DNA of 64,000 nt from Snodgrassella alvi wkB2 (GCF_000600005.1 NZ_CP007446.1:1142894-1206893); one strand, 5' to 3'. Shown: positions 46,528-56,489, numbered from the stretch's first letter. Notes: a model not told the origin generated them from the letters alone. Translations and numbers: made by a program.

Positions 46528-47958
46528 ATGGTAAAATTAAAAAAGTTGTTAAAAAAGTCAGAAGACATGGAAGAAAACGATATCAGTGCAGATGAAACAA
46601 ATCAGTTAGCTATGCCGCCGCATTCGATGGAAGCAGAACAGTCGGTTTTAGGCGGGCTGATGCTCGAAAACAGTGCATGGGACAGAATTGCAGATTTAAT
46701 TGATGAAGACGACTTCTATCGTCATGAGCATCGCCTTATATTCAGAGCAATTAAAGCATTAGTAGAGCTCTCACGTCCGGCGGATGTGATAACAGTACAG
46801 GAAGAGCTGCAAAAAAGAGAAGAGCTTGAACCGGCCGGTGGTCTGGAATATTTAATAACGCTGGCACAAAATACCCCTTCAGCAGCAAATATCCGGCGTT
46901 ATGGAGAAATTGTTCGTGAACGTTCCATAATGCGCCAGCTGGCTCAAGTAGGAACACAAATTGCCCGTTCGGCTTATAGTCCTCAGGGAAAAGATGCAGC
47001 ACAAATGCTGGATGAAGCCGAAAACAGCGTTTTTCAGATTGCTGAATCAACTGCACGATCAAAACAGGGTTTCCTGACAATGCCGGTGCTGCTAAAAGAA
47101 GTTGTGGCACGAATTGACTACTTGTATTCGCGTGATAACAAAAACGATGTAACTGGTGTTTCAACCGGTTTTATTGATCTCGATAAAAAGACATCAGGTC
47201 TGCAACCGGGAGATCTGATTATTGTTGCAGGTCGTCCGTCTATGGGTAAAACGGCTTTTTCACTAAATATTGCAGAGCATGTCGCTATTGCAGAAAAATT
47301 ACCGGTAGCTGTTTTTTCAATGGAAATGGGTGGTGCTCAACTGGTATTGCGAATGCTTGGTTCAGTAGGCCGTGTCGATCAGAGTGTTCTGAAAACCGGA
47401 CAATTGCAGGATGAGCATTGGGGTAAACTCAATGATGCAGTAGTTAAGCTCACAGATGCCCCAATGTTTATTGATGAAACCCCCGGATTAACAGCGCTGG
47501 AAGTGCGTGCCCGCGCTCGCAGACTGGCACGTCAGCAAGGCGGTAAACTGGGATTAATTGTACTGGATTATCTGCAATTAATGTCTGGTTCAGGCCGCTC
47601 AGACAACCGTGCTTCTGAGCTGGGTGAGATTTCACGATCTTTAAAATCATTGGCTAAAGAACTTCAGGTTCCTATAATTGCTTTGTCACAACTATCCCGT
47701 ACGGTGGAGCAACGTACCGATAAACGACCTATGATGTCAGATTTACGTGAATCTGGAGCTATCGAACAGGATGCTGATCTTATTATGTTTATGTATCGTG
47801 ATGAATACTATCATCCAGACAGTCAGTTTAAAGGATTGGCAGAATGTATTATTGGTAAACACCGTAATGGTCCAACCGGAAAAGTTCATCTTACCTTTCA
47901 GGGGCAGTTTACTAAATTTGATAATGCGGCCATGCCTGATGGTTATTTTGATGAATAA
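46528..47958 (+). CDS. dnaB: Replicative DNA helicase DnaB
   Basis: Ring helicase that unwinds DNA at the replication fork. The 476-residue protein has the N-terminal primase-interacting domain (PPHSMEAEQSVLGGLML), the linker helix and the RecA-like domain with GRPSMGKTAFSLN (Walker A), FSMEMGGAQL, LIVLDYLQLM (Walker B) and SQLSRTVEQRTDKRP. The 23 residues before the conserved PPHSMEAE are basic/acidic and variable; ATG 46567 is another possible start. As in Neisseria, minor pilin genes follow directly. Confidence 0.96.
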   Translation: MVKLKKLLKKSEDMEENDISADETNQLAMPPHSMEAEQSVLGGLMLENSAWDRIADLIDEDDFYRHEHRLIFRAIKALVELSRPADVITVQEELQKREELEPAGGLEYLITLAQNTPSAANIRRYGEIVRERSIMRQLAQVGTQIARSAYSPQGKDAAQMLDEAENSVFQIAESTARSKQGFLTMPVLLKEVVARIDYLYSRDNKNDVTGVSTGFIDLDKKTSGLQPGDLIIVAGRPSMGKTAFSLNIAEHVAIAEKLPVAVFSMEMGGAQLVLRMLGSVGRVDQSVLKTGQLQDEHWGKLNDAVVKLTDAPMFIDETPGLTALEVRARARRLARQQGGKLGLIVLDYLQLMSGSGRSDNRASELGEISRSLKSLAKELQVPIIALSQLSRTVEQRTDKRPMMSDLRESGAIEQDADLIMFMYRDEYYHPDSQFKGLAECIIGKHRNGPTGKVHLTFQGQFTKFDNAAMPDGYFDE

Positions 47959-48069
47959 AAATCACTTATTTATTATATTAGTAGTCTAAATCATATGTTT
48001 TGATGTAAAATTAATTTAAAATAAGTGTATATTAACTTGTGTCCGGCTTATTAGAATTAAGGTTAGAAA

Positions 48070-48765
48070 ATGGCTTCATCTAAACCAACAAATGCTGGTT
48101 TTACTTTAATTGAATTGTTAATTGTTATTGCTATTACTGCCATACTGGCTGCAATAGCATTACCGGCTATGAACAGATTGGTTGCATCACACAGGACAAA
48201 TAACCGAGCAGATCAGATGCTTGCAATGTTTCAGTTTGCAAGAGCTGAAGCTATTCGTACTAACAAACCTGTATTAATTTGTCCTACTGTAATCAGAAAT
48301 GGTACAGGTACATCTAATGGATGTAGTGAATTTCAGAAATATGCCGAAGGGAAGGGATGGGATGGCTTTCTTGCATTTAATGATAACGATTTAGATGGAA
48401 CATTTACAACAAGCACTGATACATCTGTGCGAACTGTTGCGATAAATCAGAACACGGATAAAATCAAAGTAAAACTTAACTGGGGAGTATGTAAAAATAA
48501 TACAAATAATTGTACCGATACAATTACAGATTCAGATATGCTGGCATTTATGCCAAATGGACAATTCGGTCTAGGTTATGGTGCTGATTCTACTAAATGG
48601 ACAATAGGGACTTCCAATGTAGCTATAGAAATATTTGATGCCGATTACAAAGATATTAAACGTCGCATTGTTATATCACCTAGCGGCAGACCTGTATCAT
48701 GTTATGGTAATTCTAAAAATGGTTCTGTTTCTGCTTCTACACTTTGTATTGCAAGCCTAAAATAG
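48070..48765 (+). CDS. pilH: Type IV minor pilin, FimT/PilH (GspH family)
   Basis: The 231-residue prepilin has a short leader cut after Gly in NAGFTLIELLIVIAITAILA (type III signal for PilD). The body holds the GspH pattern NRADQMLAMFQFARAEAIRTNKPVLICP. Minor pilins prime assembly of type IV pili at the inner membrane. It opens the set pilH-pilI-pilJ-pilK-pilin after dnaB, matching Neisseria. AAGGTTAG is upstream of the ATG. FimT-type pilins may also bind DNA for uptake. Confidence 0.9.
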   Translation: MASSKPTNAGFTLIELLIVIAITAILAAIALPAMNRLVASHRTNNRADQMLAMFQFARAEAIRTNKPVLICPTVIRNGTGTSNGCSEFQKYAEGKGWDGFLAFNDNDLDGTFTTSTDTSVRTVAINQNTDKIKVKLNWGVCKNNTNNCTDTITDSDMLAFMPNGQFGLGYGADSTKWTIGTSNVAIEIFDADYKDIKRRIVISPSGRPVSCYGNSKNGSVSASTLCIASLK

Positions 48766-48783
48766 AGTATATCAAGGAATTAT

Positions 48784-49293
48784 ATGGATAAGTATATGTA
48801 CCGGTATATTTCAGTCAGGATATTATATTCATCAAATAGATTTCAGCGTCAGAATGGATCTACAATCATTGAAGCTATTGTGGCCATGTTTGTCTTGTCA
48901 TTTGGTGTACTTGCATTAATGCTGGCTCAGATCACTGCAGTTCATACATCTGTAAATGCAGCGAATCAAGGAGAGGTAACCAGAGCAGTACAAAATTACA
49001 TTGAACTGATGAATTCTCAACCAAAAATTTCTTTAGAAGTAACAGAAGATGCAGCAAAAAATAAGATATTTACTTTGAAAAAGGATTTTTCAGATTTTAA
49101 TAATAAAAATTGTTCAACTCTCCTCAATATTAATTTAACAAATGCTAAGGTAAACAGCTGTGTAATTACAGATGGTCAGATTACTGTAACCTGGTGGGGG
49201 CAGATTCTTAATAAGGATGATGATAACAATGATGATAACAATTTAAAGGATAAAAATCTATTTTCGTATTCCCTGACTGCAGGTCAGTCATGA
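48784..49293 (+). CDS. pilI: Type IV minor pilin PilI/PilV
   Basis: The 169-residue prepilin has an unusually long leader (about 26 residues) before GSTIIEAIVAMFVLSFGVLALMLAQ, where cleavage follows Gly and the fifth mature residue is Glu. The PilV family pattern of a hydrophobic helix followed by a small soluble domain is clear. Its stop overlaps the next start (ATGA). The 50 C-terminal residues include a run of Asp/Asn (DDDNNDDNN). Confidence 0.86.
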   Translation: MDKYMYRYISVRILYSSNRFQRQNGSTIIEAIVAMFVLSFGVLALMLAQITAVHTSVNAANQGEVTRAVQNYIELMNSQPKISLEVTEDAAKNKIFTLKKDFSDFNNKNCSTLLNINLTNAKVNSCVITDGQITVTWWGQILNKDDDNNDDNNLKDKNLFSYSLTAGQS

Positions 49294-50177
49294 ACACAAC
49301 AGACAAAAATACAAAGATTGATCCAATAATGAAAATAGTTAAAATCACTAATTTAAAACAAATTCCACGCCGGCAGCAAGGATTCAGTCTGGTCGAACTG
49401 ATGGTGGCATCTGCAATCAGCATAATTGTTTTATTGGCTGCCAGCTCTACATTTTTAACAACGTATAAATTAAAAGAACAGGTTAAAACACGTATTAGTT
49501 ATGAACAAGATGTGCGTAATGCAGCAAATGTAATTCGTAGCGATATGCGGCAGTTGGCTGATTTTAGTTGTATGAATCCCCCATCGACATCCCAATTAAA
49601 CTCTATATTCGAAAATGCATTTAGTGTGAAAAATAAACAGTTTTTATCAACTGATTTACCAACCGCATCTTCTAGTATTGCTGTAAAACCAGTAACAGGC
49701 AGTAAGCCTTTAGTGTTAACTTATGTAAGTGATAAATTAGTCAATAGTATTTTGTCTTCGAAATGTCAAACTAATATAGATGATGAAGACATAAGTGGTG
49801 CGGTTTATATAGTTGGAACTACAAATTTGGATCCAGATCCGGGATTTTATCGAATAAATTATTCTAATAAAACATTTAGCGCCCCACAACTGGTAGTAAG
49901 AAATGTCACTGCTGTAAATTATCATTTTGATTATGATAATCATACTGCAAATGATTGCCCCAGTGCTGCCAGTGCTGCCGGCAGCAAACTCCCTCCGCCT
50001 TTGAAAGCCAATGTAACACGTACAACTAATCTTAATTTCAAGTATGAAAAGCCACCTGTTTTAATTGGAGTAACCCTAACAGTAAGACCTAATGGAACAA
50101 ATGATAATACAACTATCAATTATGAAATTAATGCCTCTGTACGACAAGGTGAAGTTTGTGTAAGTAGCAAAATTTAA
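49290..50177 (+). CDS. pilJ: Type IV minor pilin PilJ/PilW
   Basis: The 295-residue prepilin is the largest of the set, as usual for PilW. Cleavage is expected in RRQQGFSLVELMVASAISII after a long leader; an alternative ATG at 49329 would shorten it. The body contains a small repeat SAASAAG from a nine-base tandem repeat near 49963. It is translationally coupled to the gene before. Confidence 0.86.
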   Translation: MNTTDKNTKIDPIMKIVKITNLKQIPRRQQGFSLVELMVASAISIIVLLAASSTFLTTYKLKEQVKTRISYEQDVRNAANVIRSDMRQLADFSCMNPPSTSQLNSIFENAFSVKNKQFLSTDLPTASSSIAVKPVTGSKPLVLTYVSDKLVNSILSSKCQTNIDDEDISGAVYIVGTTNLDPDPGFYRINYSNKTFSAPQLVVRNVTAVNYHFDYDNHTANDCPSAASAAGSKLPPPLKANVTRTTNLNFKYEKPPVLIGVTLTVRPNGTNDNTTINYEINASVRQGEVCVSSKI

Positions 50178-50213
50178 TTTTATAGACCAATTACTCTGGA
50201 AATCGTTGCAGAC

Positions 50214-50795
50214 ATGAAAATTAAAAATAAAACCTTACAATCCAGTCAGTCTGGTTTTGCATTATTTTTAGTGCTGATTATGATGATAGTTATTGCTTTT
50301 CTTGTAGTAGTAACTATGCAAAGTACATCGATGGATACGCGAACCAGCGCTAATGATAGCGATCATCAGCTTGCATTTCAAAACGCACAGCTTGGTCTGG
50401 CTGATGCTGAAAAGAAAATTAGTGAGTGGCCTGGTTTAAAGACAGCACAGCAATTTAACTGTGATTGCAAAGCAGGATTATGTGCAGCAAAAGGAATAGA
50501 TCCGGCAAAAGTAAACAGCAAAATAGCTAAAGTTGAATCCTGTACTGATTTAAAGGAAGTTTGGAAACGGTCTGGAGTATTTACAGATATAAAAAATAGT
50601 GATCCATCATTTAAATATCCAGATAATCCAGATAAAAAGGCCAAGTACCGTTATGTAATTGAATATTTAGGGCCTGATACTAAAGCAGGAGTAGGGTATT
50701 ATATATTCCGAATTACTGCAAAAGGCTGGGGACAAAATGCTTCAACTTCAAGTATTATTGAAGAAACTATTCAAGCTGCTTTATATGATTATTAA
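50214..50795 (+). CDS. pilK: Type IV pilus assembly protein PilK/PilX
   Basis: The 193-residue protein has the PilX N-terminal helix (QSGFALFLVLIMMIVIAFLVVVTMQS), which lacks the Glu at mature position 5 as is typical for this group, followed by ANDSDHQLAFQNAQLGLADAEKKI, a conserved stretch of the family. The end includes RYVIEYLGPDTKAGVGYYIFRITAKGWG, also typical. It follows pilJ by 36 bases. Confidence 0.88.
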   Translation: MKIKNKTLQSSQSGFALFLVLIMMIVIAFLVVVTMQSTSMDTRTSANDSDHQLAFQNAQLGLADAEKKISEWPGLKTAQQFNCDCKAGLCAAKGIDPAKVNSKIAKVESCTDLKEVWKRSGVFTDIKNSDPSFKYPDNPDKKAKYRYVIEYLGPDTKAGVGYYIFRITAKGWGQNASTSSIIEETIQAALYDY

Positions 50796-50822
50796 TATAA
50801 AGATTTATATCTGGATAAATGC

Positions 50823-51278
50823 ATGAAAAAATATCAAAATGGTTTCTCTTTGATTGAGCTAATGGTGGTAATTGCAATTATGGGGATTTTGACTGCCTTA
50901 GCTATACCGGTTTATAGTAGCTATATTGAGAAAGCAGATTTAACAGATGCTACTACTACACTAGCCAATATCAATCAGGATATAGCACAAACAAAACTAA
51001 AACTATTTAATAGAAATTTACTAAAAGATGATCTCGATTCATCAATTAAGAATCAATTGACCAAAAATGGTAATGTAGACAAAAAATATGAAATTGGAGT
51101 TACATGTAGTACAACTGATGATTGCACAAAATTTCGTTTATATGCAGAACCCAAAAATGGTGTCCATTTAAAAAAATCAGTTTGGATGAGTAATGACTCT
51201 AGTACTTACATTTGTAATACAAAATCTGTAAAAAGTATTACAGATCCATCTCAAAATTCTTTGTGTAGCAGGCAATAA
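50823..51278 (+). CDS. Type IV pilin-like protein (PilX/PilL/ComP position)
   Basis: The 151-residue prepilin has a six-residue leader and [26 protein letters not shown], the classical type IVa N-terminus. Two C-terminal cysteines (YICNTKS and NSLCSRQ) enclose a short disulfide D-loop. In Neisseria meningitidis this position holds pilX (aggregation and adhesion), in the gonococcus pilL. Which role applies here cannot be said. Confidence 0.85.
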   Translation: MKKYQNGFSLIELMVVIAIMGILTALAIPVYSSYIEKADLTDATTTLANINQDIAQTKLKLFNRNLLKDDLDSSIKNQLTKNGNVDKKYEIGVTCSTTDDCTKFRLYAEPKNGVHLKKSVWMSNDSSTYICNTKSVKSITDPSQNSLCSRQ

Positions 51279-51409
51279 GCATTTTTATATCGTATTAATA
51301 TATTTTATTTTATGAAACACTATTAAGTTAAATCTGAATTCATATAATTGATTTATTCAAAATAATATTTAATTCAAATAGTTATCTATCAAGTACTAAT
51401 TTTATAGTT

Positions 51410-51811
51410 TTAACGCAAACAATTATTAATCCAGTTTTGTCTTTGCTGCTGATTTAAAACTTGCAAAAACTCATATTGTACTTTTAATTCATCTATATCT
51501 TGTTGTATACGAGGCATATAATAGTTCAACACATAGCGTTTTGCTTCAGTTTCATCAAATTTTGGTTTCATCAGAATCTGTGTTAATTGCTCACTTTTAC
51601 GTTTATTGTTTGCGGTATGCTGCAAATTAGTGTCCTGATTTCGTTTGTACTGCATTCTGATAAGCCTAAGCCTTGTTTTTTGCATTTGAGTTAATTCAAG
51701 CTTGCGTAAGTCACAATTAATCTGACCCGAGGCAAAAGTAGAAAAAGTAAATGTTAATAAGATAAAACCGGCACAATAGCGGGTCATTTTTTGCCAGTAT
51801 GAAAATATCAT
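51410..51811 (-). CDS. Spy/CpxP-like periplasmic protein
   Basis: The 133-residue protein has a signal peptide (after about STFAS) and a helical body containing two LTxxQ-like repeats: LELTQMQKTRLRLIR and LQVLNQQQRQNW. These mark the Spy/CpxP group of small periplasmic chaperones or stress sensors. GGGAG lies six bases before ATG 51811. Two Cys residues (NCDLRK and NNCLR) might form a disulfide. It stands alone and is convergent with the pilin cluster. Confidence 0.7.
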   Translation of the reverse strand: MIFSYWQKMTRYCAGFILLTFTFSTFASGQINCDLRKLELTQMQKTRLRLIRMQYKRNQDTNLQHTANNKRKSEQLTQILMKPKFDETEAKRYVLNYYMPRIQQDIDELKVQYEFLQVLNQQQRQNWINNCLR

Positions 51812-51928
51812 TTTGTTCTCCCTTTGATTTCTATCAGTTATTATGAGTATACTTCAATAGCAGTCAAACACATATAATGGTAGTAAACTTGCGTAAATAA
51901 TATAATTTATTATAGATAATGTTTTAAT

Positions 51929-52624
51929 ATGAATAAGTTAACGAAACCGGATTTTTATATTGCTCCTAGTATTTTATCAGCAGATCTTGCCTGTTTGGGC
52001 AATGAAATTACTTCCGTAATTAACAGTGGAGCAGACTGGATTCACTTTGATGTTATGGATAATCATTATGTGCCAAATCTTACGTTTGGTCCTATGGTTT
52101 GTCAGGCAATAAAACCATATGCTTCTGTTCCCATTGATGTACATTTAATGGTAGAACCAGTTGATGAAATGATTAATGCTTTTGCAAAAGCCGGTGCGGA
52201 TATTATTACTTTTCATCCCGAAGCAAGTAAGCATGTAGATAGAAGCTTAAATCTAATAAAGACAGCTGGATGTCAGGCAGGGGTGGTATTAAATCCGGCT
52301 TCTCCAATAAGCTTATTGGAAGAAGTATTAGATAAAGTAGATGTCATATTACTGATGTCGGTTAATCCAGGTTTTGGTGGACAGAATTTTATTCCATCCA
52401 CACTGAAAAAAATTCGTAAGGTTAGGGCAATAATTGATGAATATGCCTATGAAAGTAAAAGATTTATCCGATTAGAAGTAGACGGTGGAATCAAAATTGA
52501 TAATATTGCTCAGATAGCAGCAGCAGGAGCTGACACATTTGTTGCAGGTTCTGCAATTTTTGGTCATAACGATTATTTTAAACAGATTTCTGTTATGCGT
52601 GCACAATTAGCTGAAATAAAATAA
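51929..52624 (+). CDS. rpe: Ribulose-phosphate 3-epimerase
   Basis: Interconverts ribulose-5-phosphate and xylulose-5-phosphate in the pentose phosphate pathway. The 231-residue TIM barrel has [32 protein letters not shown] (metal His and Asp), [19 protein letters not shown] and LEVDGGI. It ends at a terminator shared with polA. Confidence 0.96.
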   Translation: MNKLTKPDFYIAPSILSADLACLGNEITSVINSGADWIHFDVMDNHYVPNLTFGPMVCQAIKPYASVPIDVHLMVEPVDEMINAFAKAGADIITFHPEASKHVDRSLNLIKTAGCQAGVVLNPASPISLLEEVLDKVDVILLMSVNPGFGGQNFIPSTLKKIRKVRAIIDEYAYESKRFIRLEVDGGIKIDNIAQIAAAGADTFVAGSAIFGHNDYFKQISVMRAQLAEIK

Positions 52625-52705
52625 ATTAGTTATTTAGCATTTAATTAATATGTTACTATTTTGATATATTCTGTCATAAAAATAAAGTTTTTATTGTTAA
52701 TTTTT

Positions 52706-52742
52706 AAAAAGGTAGCCTGATAAATTTCAGACTACCTTTTAT
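52706..52742. terminator. Bidirectional terminator
   Basis: Stem AAAAAGGTAGCCTGA / TCAGACTACCTTTT with one mismatch and a six-base loop, between convergent rpe and polA. The arms resemble neisserial DNA uptake sequences (AGGTAGTCTGAA on the minus strand). Confidence 0.9.
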
Positions 52743-52775
52743 TATTAATCCTGATATTTCAAATAGAGTATTCCA

Positions 52776-55571
52776 TTAATGAGCTTCATCCCAATTATGC
52801 CCATATCCGACATCAGCAATTAATGGAACTTTTAATTTAGCCACATTTGCCATTAATTGAGGCAAATGTGTTTGTACAGATGACAACTCATATTCAGGTA
52901 CCTGTAATACAAGCTCATCATGTACCTGCATAATCAATCTGGTTTGCATTTTTTCCTGATTAAGCCATTTATATACAGCAATCATGGCTCGTTTAATTAA
53001 ATCAGATGCCGTCCCTTGCATCGGTGCATTTATCGCAGCTCTGAATGCTCCGGCGCGTTCGTTAGCATTTGTACTTTTTAAACCAGGCAGATAAAGACGA
53101 CGCCCGAATAAGGTTTCTACATACCCATGCTGTAATGCTTGTTCTTTAGTTTTTTCCATATATTCGTGTACACCCGGATATCTGTTAAAGTAACGTGATA
53201 TAAAGTGTTGCGCAGCCTGCAATTCAATTCCTAATGATTTGGCCAGACCATATTCGCTCATACCATAGATTAAACCAAAGTTAATGGTTTTAGCATAACG
53301 ACGTTGTTCTGCAGTTATTTGTTCCTGATTTGTCGAAAAAATTTCTGCTGCGGTACGCTTATGAATGTCCTCATCATGCTGAAAGGCATCAATTAAGGTA
53401 GAATCATTAGAAAGATGAGCCATAATCCTTAGCTCAATCTGTGAGTAATCCGCAGAAACAATTAACTGGTCGGGGGGGGCAATAAAACTTTTACGAATAC
53501 GCCGTCCTTCTTCAGTACGTACCGGAATATTCTGTAAATTTGGATTATTACTGGCCAGACGACCTGTAATAGCGACAGCCTGAGCATAGGTAGTATGTAC
53601 ACGACCGGTATTCGGATTAATTAGTTGCGGTAATTTATCAGTATAAGTGGATTTTAATTTAGCCAGACTACGTGTTTGTAAAATAAGCTTGGGTAGGGGA
53701 TAATCTACTGCAAGCTTTTCCAGCACGGTTTCATTGGTAGAAGTACCTCCGGATGAAGTTTTTTTCAGGCCGGAAGTAGGGATTCCCATTTTTTCAAATA
53801 GAATAGACTGAAGCTGTTTGGGTGAGTTTAAATTAAAAGGCTGTCCTGCCAGTTGATATGCCTGTTCTTCGAGTCGAACCAATTCAGTACCAAGCTCATG
53901 GCTTTGCTGAGCCAGTTCCTGACGATCTATTAGCACTCCGGTGCGCTCCATGTTATAAAGTATGTTCTCTACAGGGATTTCGAGATTACGATACAACTCA
54001 AGTTGCGCTGTATCCATCTGTTTTCTTAGTAAAATTTCAAGGCGAAAACAAACATCCGCATCTTCTGCTGCGTAATTAACGGCATCTTCAAGCGCGACAT
54101 CAGCAAAACTGATTTGTTTTGCTCCTTTGCCACATAAATCTTCATAATGAATAGTTTGCCAGTTCAGATGACGAAGTGCCAATTCATCAAGACCATGGCC
54201 TAAATGGCTTTCAATTATATAAGAAGCCAGCATTGAGTCACCGGTAATTCCCTGTAAATTAATCTTATAGTTAGCCAGAACATGTTGATCATATTTAATA
54301 TTTTGACCAATTTTTTCGGGTATATCTGCTTCCAGATAAGGTTTCAGGGTAGCAAGCACAGTTTCAATAGGTAATTGCTCACTAATTACTGCCGGGCTGT
54401 GTCCGACAGGTATATAAAATGCTATTCCTGGCTCTAGAGCAATACTGATACCGACAAGATGCGCATTCATCGCATCCAGGCTATCTGTTTCTGTATCCAG
54501 AGCAATAACTTTAGCGTTGTCTAATTGTTGTTGTAATTTATTTAATTGTTCAATTGTGGTAATAGCTGAATAGTTTTTGGATATATTTCTGATTTGTTCA
54601 GTTTCTGCTGTATTTTCTATAATTTTAGTATCAGTACTATCATCATCGGTTTCAATATCACTAAACAGATCATTAGCAGGCTGAGAAGTTTCATTCGTAT
54701 TCTCGTGACAATGATTTTGTGCTTCTTTTAACCAGCTTTTGAAACCAAGTTGCTTGAATTGTGAAATTAATTCTGCCCATTTCGGAGTTTTTCGCTGTAA
54801 ATCTTCAATTCCATGCGGTAGCTCATGATGTAAATCTACATCAGTTTTAATAGTAATTAATTGATAGGACAGGGGCAATTTTGATGATGCAATTCTGAGA
54901 TTTTCACCAACTTTACCTTTAATTTCATTAGCATGTTCAATAATATTTTGTAATGAACCATATTCCTGCAGCCATTTAACCGCTGTTTTAGGACCACATT
55001 TTTCCACACCGGGTACATTATCGACTTTATCACCAATCAGACTAAGATAGTCTATTATCTGGTGCGGTTTTACGCCAAATTTATTAATTACACCTTCTAT
55101 ATCAAGCTTTTCATTGTTCATGGTATTGACAAGCGTAATTTGGCTGTTAACCAGCTGAGCCATGTCTTTATCACCAGTAGAAATAATAACCTGATAACCG
55201 GCTTGTTCTGCTGAATGAGCTAAGGTACCAATTACATCATCTGCCTCAACACCTTTGACAGATAAGACCGGCCAGCCCATTAATTTCACTAATTCTGGTA
55301 ACGCTTCAGCTTGTGGTCTAAGTTCTTCTGGCATCGGCGGACGATTAGCTTTATATTCAGGATAAAGCTGATGGCGAAAATTTTCGCCTTTAGCATCAAA
55401 TATACAACAAGCATAATTATGTGGTGTATCTAAGCGCAAACGCCGTAACATATTTAGTACGCCATATAAAGCGCCTGTTGGCATACCTGTTGGACTGGTT
55501 AATGGCGCAAGAGCATGAAATGCCCGATATAAATAAGATGAACCGTCTACCAGTAATAGTTTTTTTTGCAT
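52776..55571 (-). CDS. polA: DNA polymerase I
   Basis: Removes RNA primers and fills gaps. The 931-residue protein has all three parts: 5' nuclease (LLLVDGSSYLYRAFHAL, GVEADDVIGT, STGDKDMAQL, DKVDNVPGV), an apparently active 3'-5' exonuclease (ALDTETDSL) and the polymerase with DYSQIELRIMAHLS, RRYAKTINFGLIYGMS and MQVHDELVLQVP. A run of eight G (C on the coding strand) at 53472-53479 codes for Pro-Pro within the frame and is unusual in this AT-rich setting. The reading frame is intact. Confidence 0.97.
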   Translation of the reverse strand: MQKKLLLVDGSSYLYRAFHALAPLTSPTGMPTGALYGVLNMLRRLRLDTPHNYACCIFDAKGENFRHQLYPEYKANRPPMPEELRPQAEALPELVKLMGWPVLSVKGVEADDVIGTLAHSAEQAGYQVIISTGDKDMAQLVNSQITLVNTMNNEKLDIEGVINKFGVKPHQIIDYLSLIGDKVDNVPGVEKCGPKTAVKWLQEYGSLQNIIEHANEIKGKVGENLRIASSKLPLSYQLITIKTDVDLHHELPHGIEDLQRKTPKWAELISQFKQLGFKSWLKEAQNHCHENTNETSQPANDLFSDIETDDDSTDTKIIENTAETEQIRNISKNYSAITTIEQLNKLQQQLDNAKVIALDTETDSLDAMNAHLVGISIALEPGIAFYIPVGHSPAVISEQLPIETVLATLKPYLEADIPEKIGQNIKYDQHVLANYKINLQGITGDSMLASYIIESHLGHGLDELALRHLNWQTIHYEDLCGKGAKQISFADVALEDAVNYAAEDADVCFRLEILLRKQMDTAQLELYRNLEIPVENILYNMERTGVLIDRQELAQQSHELGTELVRLEEQAYQLAGQPFNLNSPKQLQSILFEKMGIPTSGLKKTSSGGTSTNETVLEKLAVDYPLPKLILQTRSLAKLKSTYTDKLPQLINPNTGRVHTTYAQAVAITGRLASNNPNLQNIPVRTEEGRRIRKSFIAPPDQLIVSADYSQIELRIMAHLSNDSTLIDAFQHDEDIHKRTAAEIFSTNQEQITAEQRRYAKTINFGLIYGMSEYGLAKSLGIELQAAQHFISRYFNRYPGVHEYMEKTKEQALQHGYVETLFGRRLYLPGLKSTNANERAGAFRAAINAPMQGTASDLIKRAMIAVYKWLNQEKMQTRLIMQVHDELVLQVPEYELSSVQTHLPQLMANVAKLKVPLIADVGYGHNWDEAH

Positions 55572-55859
55572 AATTATTCCAGAAATATCAGTTCTTACTT
55601 ACACGTTCATTATTAGAAGCAAGAAACAGATGTTAGATATAAAGCCTCAATTAATTTGTATTTTACGATAAAAAATATCATCAGTAATTTAAAACTATGA
55701 TTGAATTAGCCAAGTATTATTGAACGAAGCTTTAACAGATTAAATTTCGCATAATATATATTATGTTAAATTTTATTATTGCATTCAGCTAGCAATAAAT
55801 ATTAATAACAACTTGACTGCCCTAATATATTAAACTCAATATTGTCTAATATATCAAAT
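55572..55859. other. AT-rich gap between polA and the immunity array
   Basis: 288 bases with no gene. The right end has two short similar segments (TAATATATTAAA, TAATATATCAAA) and the right-hand bases from about 55845 are duplicated at 56363. Confidence 0.5.
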
Positions 55860-56315
55860 TTAATATCCTTGACTTGCTTTTCTTTGGGGATATGGAACGA
55901 CTTTTCTGGCAAGTTTATCAAGCTCTTTACTATGATAAAGATCAAGACATTTAAGGAAATCAAATTTTACACCTTTTATTTGTGCCTCCACTATTGGATT
56001 AAAATAATTACGTGATAGATAAGAATTAACTATTTTAAACTCTTCATCTACGCTTTCATTTATATCGTAAGAAACCCATTGCTGTAATGCACCCTCACTG
56101 CTTCCGATATCTTTTACTATATCTTTATTATCGTTATATGCTTTAGTTAAACAAGAAGCAAAGACCATATCCTTATAGTTCTGTATAAAAGTACGTTTTG
56201 GAGCTCCTGGATAATCAGGTTTAAAAGTATGCCTTGGTATATCTGATGCACCACATATTAAAGTTGAAAATAATAAACAACAGCTATACAAAATTTTTAA
56301 TCTTGCCTTTACCAT
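55860..56315 (-). CDS. tai4: Tai4-like T6SS amidase immunity protein, second copy
   Basis: The 151-residue protein has a signal peptide (through about LICGAS) and is a clear paralogue of the product of 56490-56963: both share a KRT..QN.KD segment, a C(L/I).KAY motif, GSS..AL, YLSR.YFNP and KCLDLYHSK. Tai4 proteins sit in the periplasm and block Tae4 amidases. AGGGA lies before ATG 56315. It is separated from the effector by the first copy, so it could neutralise a different variant of toxin coming from competitors. The Tai4 family assignment rests on context and general pattern, not a search. Confidence 0.75.
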   Translation of the reverse strand: MVKARLKILYSCCLLFSTLICGASDIPRHTFKPDYPGAPKRTFIQNYKDMVFASCLTKAYNDNKDIVKDIGSSEGALQQWVSYDINESVDEEFKIVNSYLSRNYFNPIVEAQIKGVKFDFLKCLDLYHSKELDKLARKVVPYPQRKASQGY

Positions 56316-56360
56316 TTTAATCCCTTTATTTAAATCAGATATTTTTGTTTTTTATTTGAA

Positions 56361-56460
56361 TAGTCTAATAGATCGAATTTAATATCCTTGACTTGCTTTT
56401 CTTTGCAGATACGGAACGACTTTTCTGCCAAGTTTATCGAACTCTTTACTAGGATAAAGA
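56361..56460 (-). pseudogene. 3' scrap of a third immunity gene
   Basis: About 100 bases nearly identical (about 90 percent by eye) to 55845-55944, the end of the second immunity gene. It still encodes the last 26 residues (LYPSKEFDKLGRKVVPYLQ...QGY) and the stop at 56379, but has no start or upstream part. It lies between the two intact immunity genes, which suggests loss of an additional copy by recombination. Confidence 0.8.
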
Positions 56461-56489
56461 TTTAAATATCTAATATCTTTATTTAATTT

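Noticed and set aside
49963-49990. Short GC-rich repeats in pilJ as a CRISPR-like or mobile feature
   Set aside because: Only two nine-base units coding for Ala/Ser repeats; no spacer structure.
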